DNA of 64,000 bases from Amaranthus tricolor. Taxonomy: Eukaryota > Streptophyta > Magnoliopsida > Caryophyllales > Amaranthaceae. The position numbers and the translations under genes were made by a program. The notes beneath the pieces are model-generated. The model saw only the letters and a list, made by a program, of their open reading frames with translations, did not search any database and was not told where the DNA came from. Positions 34,142-45,485 of this stretch are shown piece by piece; positions within the stretch are counted from its first letter, which is position 1, and each line of letters starts with the position of its first letter. The stretch is from the NCBI RefSeq assembly GCF_026212465.1, contig NC_080048.1, positions 29,217,988 through 29,281,987 on the forward strand, in the 5' to 3' direction.

Positions 34142-34849
34142 TTAGTTGTTAGAATTAGGAACCCACCCTCCTTGGGTTCCTTGTCGATCACACATGAATC
34201 AAATTTCTTTACCCAGATGCGTTCAACATAACTTTTGTTGGTAGTAACATGATGGTCTCTTTTGACACATTGATAATTTAAGTGTCTAGTGTTTTCACAA
34301 AATATTAAAGACTTTACTACTATGTAAATTGACATAGACCTTTTTCTTCTCTTTATTCTTTTTATAACCCAGACCTTCAAGACTTTTTGTTATAGCATCT
34401 AGAATCTATTTAGGTACTTTTTTTATTTTCCCTTTTCCTGTTGAATTTAATTCAAGTTTCAGTTTTTCAATTTAGGCGTTATTGGATTCTAATTAATTCA
34501 CCTTTTAACTTATGAAAATCAGTACTGAAATCATGAATAGATATATCATTTAAATCCTTATTTAAGCCTAGTAATTTATATTAAGTTAATGCAACATTAA
34601 GAATAATATTCTCTTGTTTTATCCTTTCCAATGTTTCCTTTAAAGTAATATTTTGATCTAGCAAATTAAAGAATTTATTTTGAACATCAAATCTAAAAGA
34701 ATTTAGAGAGAAAACATAGTTTTTACTGATTTTAAGGTCTTTTTTAATTTGAAGACATTTAGCATTATTTTATTTCAATTTATTCTGTGTCTCTATTAGC
34801 AACTCAATTAATTTATTAATATCCAGATTCTTTAAAGTTTTTAGGATAT
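34142..34849 (-). pseudogene. S4 gag C-terminal part
   Basis: Decayed frames equivalent to S1 37255-37931, including a second zinc-knuckle region and coiled-coil-like Lys/Glu/Leu sequence. It ends at 34849 where S1 is inserted. The N-terminal part of the same gene is at 55168-56276. Confidence 0.75.
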
Positions 34850-36042
34850 TGTTGGCCTCTTAGGTTTTGATGATGAGTTTACTTTTAAATAAACAAACAT
34901 GTTTTAGAGATTGTTTTGTAGGTAAATATCCGATTTTGTTAAAATCGTTGATGAAGCCTATGACTTGGTTCGTGAAATTTATACGTGTCGTAAATATCCA
35001 AGAAGTTAGATTGCTGCTTAGGAAGTCAAAATTAGACAGGGAGTCTACTGTTCCCAAAGTTGATAATCTGAAGGAAGTTGTAGATGGAGACAGTACACTG
35101 TTCCCTCGATGCAGGTCTGGAGAAGACATCGACTTGAAATTACGAATGTTTTGTTTTCTGTTTTTAGTTGATGTAGAGGTTAAAAGTTTAATTAGTTGCT
35201 TAACATAATTAATTTATTAATTGGCAAAAGTTATTTTTGGACGCCTAAAATCATGCTACAGACTTATTCTTTGTTGAGAAAAGGTCTCCTTTTATTTAGG
35301 ATCTTCATTTAGACACCTATGCTATTTTTAGCTTAAAGGAACCGTCTCCTATTTTTAGCAGCTAGTAACCGGTTCTATTTCTGGTACTCAACTATCTTTT
35401 CCTTTGTTTTAGGAACAAGTAAGTTAGTGAAAGTTATTTTGCCAAAAAAAGTTGCGGCTGTTCCCACTATAAATAGGATGAACTACGCCTAAACCGGTTT
35501 GTATCCAAGAGTATCCAATAAGGGAGATCAATTAAGAAAAATATTTTTAGCTATTTAATACCAATTAATTTATTATATTTTTCTTAAGCAACTATTTAAT
35601 TTTTATCCTCTTGAGAATTTGGCCTTGTAAGGGTATTTGAGTGTTTTGTTGTAACTAGACTTAAGGAAAGTCTAGGGGAGTAGAGAAGCTTCAAGTAAAG
35701 CGTGAGAAATAGAAGAGAAAGAGAAGGAAGAAAGAGAAGAGAAAGAGAAGTAGACCTAAAGTAGAGAAGCTTCGAGTGAAGCAAATTGTTTTATGCAATT
35801 GTAAATGATTGCCTAAAACATAGTAAAAATTTTGAAATTCCGGGGGGTCGTGGTTTTTCTTTCTTATTAGGCCAAGAAGGTTTCCACGTAAAATCGTTGT
35901 CTCCTTTTATTTTTTTCACTTAAAGTTTTAGTTTTATTTTCTTGTTATAATTCCGCAAAATTAGGGTCAAAAATCTTAAGCTTAATACACAACAATTCAC
36001 CCCCCCTCTTGTTGCATTCGACCATCTCTTTGTATTTCTACA
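34850..36042 (+). repeat. S1 5' LTR (1193 bp)
   Basis: Starts TGTTGGCCTCTTAGG and ends TTTCTACA; two bases separate it from the primer site. Collinear with 41833-42412 and with the inverted S3 LTR. Confidence 0.92.
35468..35477 (+). promoter_or_regulatory. S1 LTR TATA box
   Basis: TATAAATAGG in a CTGTTCCCACTATAAATAGG-type context conserved in S1, S2 and S3 LTRs; it probably sets the U3/R border. Confidence 0.75.
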
Positions 36043-36044
36043 AT

Positions 36045-36057
36045 TGGTATCAGAGCC
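36045..36057 (+). promoter_or_regulatory. S1 primer-binding site
   Basis: TGGTATCAGAGCC, the complement of the 3' end of initiator-Met tRNA, two bases after the LTR. Confidence 0.92.
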
Positions 36058-36111
36058 CTGTTCCTCATTTGATCAGGAAACCCTGAGAGCAGTATCCTGT
36101 TCCCTAAAGAG

Positions 36112-37931
36112 ATGTTGAAGATGAACAAACGCATGGAAGAAGGGTACTCCACGCAAAGGCCACCCATGTTTGATGGGAAATTCTATATTTACTGGAAAAA
36201 TAGGATGAAAATCTTCATAAAGGCCGAAAATTATAAAGTTTGGAGAGTTATTGAAATTGGAGACTTTCAGGTGACGACCATCAACTCCAATAACGAATTC
36301 CTAAACCAATCACTGAATACGAGAAAGAAGATTTTCAAAAGATGGAGATGAATGCTCTTGCTATCAAATTACTTCACTATGGTCTTTGACCAAATGAACA
36401 TAATCGTATTATGGGTTGTAAAACTGCAAAGCAGATTTGGGACCTGCTGGAAGTTATCTATGAAGGTACTAGTGAAGTGAAGCGCTCCAAGATTGACCTG
36501 TTGATGTCCAAATATGAAAGGTTCGCCATGGAACCTAGGGAAAACATCCAATAGATGTTCACCAGGTTCACGAATATAACAAACGAACTTGTCTCTCTTG
36601 GTAAGATTATTCCTGTTGATGAACAAGTCAGGAAAATACTTAGGAGTCTTCCTCAAGATGAACGCTGGAGAACCAAGGTCACAGCCATCCAGAAATCTAA
36701 AGATTTCACCAAGTTTAATTTGGAAGAGTTGGCTGGTTCCCTCATTACTCACAAATTGCATTTTGGAACAGCAGACAGTTCCTGAAATAAAGGCCTGGCT
36801 CTAGCAGCTAATGATCATGAAGATTCAGAAACTGATGAAGAGGAAACTGCTATGTTGGCAAGAAAATTCAAAAAGTTCTTCAAGAACAGCAGATATGGAA
36901 ATCAAAGAAATAACAAAGAAAAAGGAACTGCTAACATAAAGACAAATTTTGAGTGCCAAAAATGTGGAAACACCGACCACTTCATCAAGGAGTGCCCTCA
37001 ATGGAGAATGATAAGGGCAAGGGAAAGGCAAGAGAAGCTGGAAGACAACCCAAGAAAGGAAACTTCAAAACAGACTTTCATAAAGCCATGATCGCAGCCT
37101 GGGGTAATAACGAAAGCGAAGCTGAAACAGAAGCTCCAGTAGAAGAAGAAACTGCAAATCTGTGTCTCATGGCATCTCGTCACAGCAAGGATGAAGAGTC
37201 TAAGGAAAAGGAGCTAATGTCTTCTAGCTCATTTCCTAAACACCTATTTAAATTCAACAAGAATAAATTAATTAAGTTGCTCTTGGAGACACAAGAGAAA
37301 TTAGATGAACAGAATACTAAGTGTCTCCAAATTGAGAAAGACCTTAATACAAGTAAAGATCATGTTTCCTACCTAAATTCATTTAGGATCGATGTGCAAA
37401 GTAGATTTTTTAATTTGCTAGATCAGAATATTATTTTGAGAGAAACATTGGATAAAATGAAGCAGGAATTTATTATTCTTAATATTGAAATAAATCAATA
37501 CAAATTGCTAGGATTAAGAAGGGACGTAAATGATAATTCCACTCACGTGTTTAGCATTTAATTTCAAGAGATGAAATTAAAATTAGAATCCTGTGAAAAA
37601 GAGAATGAATATCTGAAAGATAAACTAAACTTATAAGGAAAACGGAAAATCAATGAAGTTTCCAAATGGATTCTAGATGCTAAAACAAAGAGTAAAGAAG
37701 GCTTAGGTTATGTTAAGAATAATAGAAAGAAAAAGGTCTATGTAGATCTTCAGTAGTAAAATCTGTTCCTTTTGTGAGAAAACTGGACACCTGAAATATC
37801 AATGTGTAAAAAGAGAAAAGCATAACAAAGCAAATAAAACCTATGTCGAACGCATATGGATTAAGAAATATGATTCATGTATAATCGACAGGGAACCCAA
37901 GGATGACTGGGTTCCTGACCCTAACCATTAA
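36112..37931 (+). pseudogene. S1 gag
   Basis: Retroelement capsid/nucleocapsid. It starts MLKMNKRMEEGYSTQRPPMF at 36112. Successive frames hold the gag core (FKRWR break at about 36300, then VDEQVRKILRSLPQDERW), a CCHC zinc knuckle CQKCGNTDHFIKECP near 36954-37000, a Lys/Glu coiled-coil-like region, and a second knuckle CSFCEKTGHLKYQC near 37765. It ends WVPDPNH-TAA at 37929-37931. Several frameshifts and stops. Two knuckles and a large gag fit Sireviruses. The TAA is in frame with the following pol. Confidence 0.85.
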
Positions 37932-40900
37932 TATGCTTTGCAGGTTCAAGTGAGGGGGAACAACTCATGGTATCTCGACAGTGGGTGTTCCAAGCACATG
38001 ACGGGTGACAAATCTAGATTTCTCTCACTTGAAGCATATGATGGGGGAACTGTAACCTTCGGTGACAATATGAAGGGTGAGATAATTGCCAAAGGAAAGG
38101 TTGGAAGGTTAAGTTCCCATGCCATTGACAATGTATTTTTAGTCGAGAATTTAAAACACAATCTTCTAAGTATTTCTCAATTTTGTGATAAAGGTAACTC
38201 TGTCAAGTTTACTTCTGAACGATCCATAATTTCTAGGAACGACACAAGAGACACTGTGCTCGAGGGAATCAAAAAAGGGAACACTTATGTAGTGGACCTG
38301 GACACTGTTCCCAAAACCAGTCTAACATGTTTAAGTGTTATAGAAGAAGACCTACTACTTTGGCATAAGCGTCTAGGTCATGCAAGCTATACATTTATTA
38401 ACACATTAAGATCAAAAAACCTAGTAAGAGGACTACCTGCAATAAAATTCCTAAAAAATGAAATTTGTGATCCTTATGCCAAAGGAAAACAAGTAAGGTC
38501 ATCCTTTAAATCAAAGAATATGGTGACTACATCTAGACCGCTAGAATTAATACATATGGATCTTTGTGGACCTATGAGAATACAAAGCCGTAGCGGCAAA
38601 AGATATGTGTTTGTCATTGTTGATGATTTTAGTAGATTCACTTGGACTTTATTTTTAGTAAGCAAAGATGAAGCTTTTGATGAGTTTGTTTCTTTCGCGA
38701 ACAAAATACAAAAATCTACCAATAATCAAATAATTCACATAAGGTCAGATCATGGAAAAGAATTTGAAAATTCAAACTTTATAATATATTAAAATGAACA
38801 TGGAATTAATCACAATTTTTCCGCACCAAGAACACCACAACAAAATGCAGTGGTAGAAAGGAAAAATAGAACTTTAGAAGAAATGGCTAGAACCATGTTA
38901 ATTGCTAGCGGTCTACCTAGAAATTTTTGGGCCGAGGTTGTTAATACTGCTTGTTATATTATGAATCGTGTATTAATATGACCAATCACTTCAAAGACAC
39001 CCTATGAATTGCTTAAAGGTGTTAAACCAAACATTTCCTATTTTTGTATATTTGGATGCAAATGCTTTGTTCATGTTAATGGAAAACGAAATATAGAAAA
39101 GTTTGATGAAAGAAGTGATGAAGCATTATTTCTTGGCTACTCATCACATAGTAAAGCTTATAGAGTTTATAACAAAAGAACAATGTGTGTAGAAGAATCA
39201 GTTCACATCAATTTTGATGAAACTAACTTTTCAACAAGTGGACAGGATATCAACAATGTCAAAATAGGTCTTGCTCATCTAGAAGACGATGATGAAGATA
39301 TGAAAGTGCTAGATCAAGGAACAGCAGGTGAACAGCCAATCCAAGAAGATGCAGAAAGAACTGATCCAATTCAGGAACTGCTAGTACATCAGGACCAGTA
39401 GACTGTTCCCAATCCAGCTGTTCCCACAAACGAGCAAGCTAATCCAGTAGCTGAACAGAATGTCAATCAAGTTGTTGAACCAGAACATGCTACTGTTCCC
39501 ACAAGAGAATTTGTGCCTAAGCCTTGGAAATATCAAAGTTACCATCCTCTTGATTTGATTGTAAGTGATATGAATAAAAGAACACAAACCAGATCCCAAA
39601 TGAGAAACTTTTGTGAACACTTTCCGTTCTTATCATCACTTGAACCCAAAAATCACGAGGAAGCTCTAAAGGATTCCGAATGGATTGTAGCCATGCAAGA
39701 TGAATTGAATGAATTTGAAAGAAACAAAGTATAGCACTTAGAGCCCAAACCAAAACACAAAAAGGTAATTGGTTTAAAATGGGTATTTCGGAACAAACTA
39801 GATGAGCACGGAATAATTGTAAGAAACAAAGCAAGGCTCGTGGTCAAAGGGTACGATCAACAAGAAGGTATCGATTAAACCGAGACTTTTGCTCTGGTAG
39901 CAAGGTTAGAGGCTATTAGAATTTTAATTTCTTTTGCTGCATTCATGAACTTTAAATTATATCAAATGGATGTGAAATGTGCTTTTTTAAATGGCTTTCT
40001 TGATGAAGAAGTTTTTTTTGAACAACCCCCAGGTTTTGAAAATACCTCTTGTCCTGATCATGTCTACAAGCTTGTTAAAGCTCTATATGGCTTGAAGCAA
40101 GCTCCTAGGCAATGGTATGAAAGACTGTCAAAGTTTTTGATTCAAAATAACTTTGTTAGAGGAAAAATCGACAAAACCTTATTCTTTAAGAATAAAGGTT
40201 CTGATATTTTGGTTGTTCAAATTTATGTTGATGATATTATTTTTTGTGCTACCAATGATTTGTTATGTAAAGAATTTGCCAATCTTATGGGCACAAAATT
40301 TGAAATGAGCATGATGGGAGAATTAAATTTCTTCCTTGGTTTACAAATTAAACAAACTGAAAATGGTATTTTTATTCATCAACAAAAATACATAAAAAAA
40401 CTTCTTAAAAAGTATAGACTAAAAACCGCTAAGACCATTCATACACCCATGGCTACAAATGTTAGATTAGATGAAGACTTAAATGAGATTAATGTAGATC
40501 AAACAATGTATCGAGGTATGATCGGCTCTTTTTATATCTAACAGCAAGCAGACCTGATATTTCATTTAGTGTTGGTTTATGCGCTAGATTTCAGTCTAAC
40601 CCCAAAGAGTCACATTTTACAGCAGTAAAACGAATTCTGAGATATTTAAAGGGAACAGATGACTTGTCCCTATTTTACCCTAAAAGTGATGTCTTTGACT
40701 TGAAAGGTTTTAGTGATGCATATTATGCTGGAGATCTTGTGAACAGAAAAAGTACTTCAGGTATGGTACAATTTCTTGGCTCTTGTTTAGTGTCATGGTG
40801 CTCCAAGAAACAAAACACCGTTGCATTATCCACTGCTGAAGCTGAATATGTAGCAGCAGTAGCTTTCTGTTCCCAAATGCTTTGGATAAAACAGCAGCTA

Positions 40901-41191
40901 AGAGATTTTGGTATTAAATTTGAATGTGTTCCTATTTATTGTGATAATACCAGTACCATATGCATATCCAAAGATCCAGTGCATCATTCTAGGGTTAAAC
41001 ACATACATATAAGACATCATTTTCTTAAGGACAACGTAGAAAACAAAAATATAATAGTCAAGCATGTTAACACTAATGAGCAAGTTGCAGATATCATGAC
41101 TAAACCGCTTCCAAGGGAACAATATGAAAAGATGAGATTGGAACTCGGTATGATCAAGCTCACTAAAGTTGATAGCAAGAATTCCCCATGA
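37932..41191 (+). pseudogene. S1 pol (protease, integrase, RT, RNase H)
   Basis: It reads through from gag after the stop. Protease is SWYLDSGCSKHMTGDKSRFL. Integrase has the zinc finger (WHKRLGHAS; CDPYAKGK, second Cys changed to Tyr), catalytic blocks HMDLCGPM, IRSDHGKEFEN and PQQNAVVERKNR (normally PQQNGV), and VFLGYSSH-like FLGYSSHSKAYRVYNK. RT carries [20 protein letters not shown] and YVDDIIFCATN. RNase H has DAYYAGDLVNRKST (normally DADYAGD), AEAEYVAAV and YCDNTSTICISKD. Stops lie at 38790-38792, near 38980, near 39733 and near 39877, and a frameshift at about 40530. It ends NSP-TGA at 41191. Confidence 0.88.
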
Positions 41192-41832
41192 AGCATCATG
41201 AAATTGAATAGGGTTAAATCAACCTCAACATCTTGATTGTGAATCAATTATTGAAGGGATCAGGTATACAGTTGATAAAGTTCGTACTATAAATCTTTAT
41301 ATTTGCGCTGTGGTTTGATTATCCCAATTCTTTTTAATTGATGACAAAAGGGGGAAGGTATTGCACAAACTTAAGAGAAGCTGTGAATGCATAGTCTCCA
41401 TATCTTTCTAATTGATTTATATTTCTCCAATAATGGAAGTTAATGTGCCTTAGCTATATAACTCTGATTATGATGATTGTTATTCTGATCATGTGCTAAT
41501 CATGTTTATGCTATGCTAGGTTTAAACTCTGTGTTGTTCCTAATTGAGCTTATGAATACCTTGATTAATTGTTCTGGTTACATTTTAAATGCTTAAGGAT
41601 TTGTGTTAACTTAATTTTTTTTTTTTGTTTTTTATATATATTTGATATTATGTTTTTATATACTATATGGAGTAAACTGTTTTACTATGAGTGCTTGGTA
41701 AATTTTAGTGTAACGAGTGAATTTACTAAGTTATTTAGAGTTGCTTTAATCTCTAGTTAGCTCTAAGAATTTTGTATACTCTATTTTATTTAAGTTTGTT
41801 TATAAGTTTGTCTTCATCAAAAAGGGGGAATT
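41192..41832 (+). other. S1 spacer with two polypurine tracts, env-like ORF deleted
   Basis: ACAAAAGGGGGAAGG near 41344 and AAAAAGGGGGAATT at 41819-41832 are polypurine tracts; the second abuts the 3' LTR. Near 41293 the sequence ACTATAAAT|CTTTATATTTGCGC joins stretches that in S3 are about 2.3 kb apart (54750 and 52460), so the env-like ORF was lost by one deletion. Confidence 0.8.
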
Positions 41833-42412
41833 TGTTGGCCTCTTAGGTTTTGATGATGACTTCACTTTTAAATAAACAAACATGTTTTAGAGATTGTTTT
41901 GTAGGTAAATATCTGATTTTGTTAAAATCGTTGATGAAGCCTATGACTTGGTTCGTGGAAGTTATACGTGTCGTAAATATCCAAGAAGTTAGATAATTGC
42001 TTAGGAAGTCAAAAGTAGAGAGAGAGTCTATTGTTCCCAAAGTTGACAATCTGACGGAAGTTGTAGATGGAGACAGTACACTATTCCCTCGATGCAGGTC
42101 TGGAGAAGACATCGACTGGAAATTACGAATGTTCTGTTTTCTATTTTTAGTTGATGTAAAGGTTACAAGTTTAATTAGTTGCTTAACTTAATTAATTTAT
42201 TAATTGGCAAAAGCTATTTTTGGACGCCTAAAATCATGCTAAAGAATTATTCTTTGTTGAGAAACGGTCTCCTTTTATTTAGGATCTTCATTTAGACTCC
42301 TATGCTATTTTTAGCTTAAAGGAACCGTCTCCTATTTTTAGCAGCAAGTAACCGGTTCTAATTCTGGTACTCCGCTATCTTTTCCTTTGTTTAATAAACA
42401 AGTAAGTTAGTG
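41833..42412 (+). repeat. S1 3' LTR, first 580 bp
   Basis: Collinear with 34850-35425, interrupted by the S2 LTR start at 42413. Confidence 0.9.
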
Positions 42413-43591
42413 TGTTGGCCTCTTAGGTTTTGATGATGACTTCACTTTTAATAAACAAACATGTTTTAGAGATTGTTTTGTAGGTGAATATCCGATTCTG
42501 TTGAAATCGTTGATGAAGCCTATGATTTGGTTCGTGAAAGTTGTACGTGTCTTAGAATATCCAAGAAGTTAGATAAGTGCTTAGGACATTAAAGGTAGAC
42601 AGACGGTCTACTGTTCCCAAAGTTGACAATCTGACTGAAGTTGTAGATGGAGACAGTACGCTGTTCCCACGTCGCAGGTCTGGAGAAAAACATCAGCTGG
42701 AAAATTGCGAATTAATTATTTTCTATTTTAAAGTTGATGTAACGGTTAAAAATTAAATTAATTGCTTAATTATTTAATAAATTGGTTGACAAAACTATTT
42801 TTAGGTTATCTAAAAATAGCCTAAGACTTATTCTTTTTAAGATTGAGATCTCCTATTATTTAGGATCTTGTGTTTTAATTCCTATGCTATTTTTAGCTTA
42901 AGGAAACCGTTTTCCTCTTTGAGCAAATGACAGCCGGACGTTTATTTTTTGGCAAGACCACTATCTTTTTCTTTTGAGAACGTGGAGGATAGTGGTAGGT
43001 GTGTCTAAGGTAACTGCTGGCTGTTCCCACTATAAATAGGAGGAACTTTGCTTAAACCGTAAGGTATCCAAGAGTGTCCATTAAGGGAGATCAATTAAGA
43101 AAAATATTTTAAGTTTTTAAATGCCAATTAATATATTATATTTTTCTTAAAGCAATTATTTAATTTTTATCCTCTTGAGAATTTGGCCTTGTAAGGGTAT
43201 TTGTGTGTTTTGTTGTAACTAGACTTAAGGGAAGTCTAGGGGAATAGAGAAACTTCAATAGAAGCGTGAGAAGAGAAAGAGAAGGAAAAAGAGAATTAGG
43301 CCTAGAGTAGAGAAGCTTCAAGTGAAGCAAATTGTTTTATGTGATTGTAATTGATTGCCTAAAATATAGTGAGAATTTTGAAATCTCGGGGGGTCGTGGT
43401 TTTTTTCCTTTTTATTAGGCCAAGAAGATTTCCACGTAAAATCTTTGTCTCCTTTTATCTTTTTCATTTTAAGTTTAATTTTTATTTTATTATAATTCCG
43501 CAAAATTAGAGGCAAAAATCTTAAACTCAATACACAACAATTCACCCCCCCTCCCTCTTTTTGCATTCGATCATCTATTTGCATTTCTACA
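42413..43591 (+). repeat. S2 5' LTR (1179 bp)
   Basis: Starts TGTTGGCCTCTTAGG and ends TTTCTACA. TATAAATAGG at 43031-43040 is the probable TATA box. Collinear with 49645-50775. Confidence 0.92.
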
Positions 43592-43593
43592 AT

Positions 43594-43606
43594 TGGTATC
43601 AGTGCA
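43594..43606 (+). promoter_or_regulatory. S2 primer-binding site
   Basis: TGGTATCAGTGCA, a Met-type site with two changes from TGGTATCAGAGCC. Confidence 0.8.
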
Positions 43607-43660
43607 GTGTTCCTCAATTAATCAGGAAACCCTGAGACCAGTATGTTATTCCTTGGCAAG

Positions 43661-45485
43661 ATGTTGAAGATGAACGAACGCATGGAAGAAGGGTACTCTA
43701 CGCAAAGGCCTCCCATGTTTGATGGGAAATTCTATACCTATTGGAAAAATAGGATGGAAATTTTCATAAAGGCCGAAAATTACCAAGTATGGAGAGTAAT
43801 TGAAATAGGAGATTTTGAGGCGACGACCATCAACTCGAATAATGAATCAATTCCAAAACCGATCACTGAATATGAAAAGAAAGACTTTCAAAAGATGGAG
43901 ATGAACGCTCTTGCTATCAAGCTACTTCACTGTGGTCTCGGGCCAAATGAACATAATCGCATCATGGGTTGTAAAACGGCAAAACAGATTTGGGACCTGC
44001 TGGAAGTTACCCATGAAGGCACCAGTGAAGTGAAGCGCTCCAAGATTGATCTACTAATGTCTAGATATGAAAGGTTCATCATGGAACCTAGGGAGAACAT
44101 TCAAGAGATGTTCACCAGGTTCACAAATATCACGAACGAATTAGTCTCTCTTGGTAAGATCAATCCCGTTGATGAACAAGTCAGAAAAGTACTTAGAAGT
44201 CTCCCTCAAGACGAACGCTGGAGAGCTAAGGTCACAGTCATCTGAGAATCAAAAGATTTCACCAACTTCAATTTGGAAGAGCTAGCTGGTTCCCTCATGA
44301 CTCACGAGCTGCATTTGGGAACAGCTGACAGTACCCGAAATAAAGGCTTGGCTCTAGCGGCAAATGATCATGAAGAATCAGAAACTGATGAGGAGGAGAC
44401 TGCTATGTTAGCAAGAAAATTCAAAAAATTCTTCAGAAATGGCAGATATGGTAATCAAAGACATAACAAAGAAAGAGGAACTGCTAACACGAAGACAAAT
44501 TTTGAATGCAACAAATGTGGAAACACTGACCACTTCATCAAAGATTGCCCTCAATGGAAGAATGACAAGGGCAAGGGAAAGGCAAGAGAAGCTGGAAGAC
44601 AACCCAAGAAAGGAAATTTCAAAACAGATTTTCGTAAAGCGATGATCGCAGCCTGGGGTGATACCGAAAGTGAGACTGAAACAGAAGCTCCAGTAGAAGA
44701 AGAAACAGCAAATCTGTGTCTCATGACATCTCATCACAGCAAGGATGAAGAGTCCCGAAAAAGAGGTAATGTCTTCTAGCTCATTTCCTAAACATCTGAT
44801 TAAATTTAGTACGAATAAGTTAATTAAGTTGCTCTTGGAGACACAAGAGTAATTAGATAAACAAAATACTAAGTATCTCCAAATTAAGAAAAACCTCAAC
44901 TCAAGTAAAGATCATGTTTCCTACTTAAATTCATTTAGGATCGATGTGCAAAGCAGATTTTTTAACCTGCTGGATCATAATGTTATTTTGAAAGAAACAA
45001 TTGAAAAAATGAAGCAGGAACTTATTATTCTTAATGTTAAAATAAATCAATATAAATTACTAGGATTAAGAAGAGACGTAAATGATGTATCCACTCATAT
45101 GTTTAGCACTGAATTTCAAAAGTTGAAATTAAAATTAGAATCCTGTGAAAAAGAAAATGAAAATCTGAAAAATAAATTAAACTTAAAAGGAGAAGGGAAA
45201 TTCAATGAAGTTCCCAAATGGATTCTGAATGCTAAAACAAAGAGTAAAGAAGGCCTAGGTTACGTTAAGAATAATAGGAAGAAAAAAGTCTACGTAGATC
45301 TCCCTAGTAGTAAAGTCTGTTCCTTTTGTGGCAAAACTGGACACCTAAAAAATCAATGTGTAAAAAGGGAACAGCATACCAAAGCAAATAAAAATTATGC
45401 CGAACGCATATGGATTAAGAAATGTGATTCAAGTATTATCGACAGGGAACCCAAGGATGACTGGGTTCCTGAACCTAACCATTAA
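43661..45485 (+). pseudogene. S2 gag
   Basis: Best preserved gag in the window. It begins MLKMNERMEEGYSTQRPPMF and runs to a TGA at 44243-44245, then 44273-44779 with zinc knuckle CNKCGNTDHFIKDCP. A frameshift and stop lie in 44780-44945. The rest (44946-45485) has a coiled-coil-like stretch and the second knuckle CSFCGKTGHLKNQC near 45318-45360. It ends WVPEPNH-TAA at 45483-45485, in frame with pol. Confidence 0.88.
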
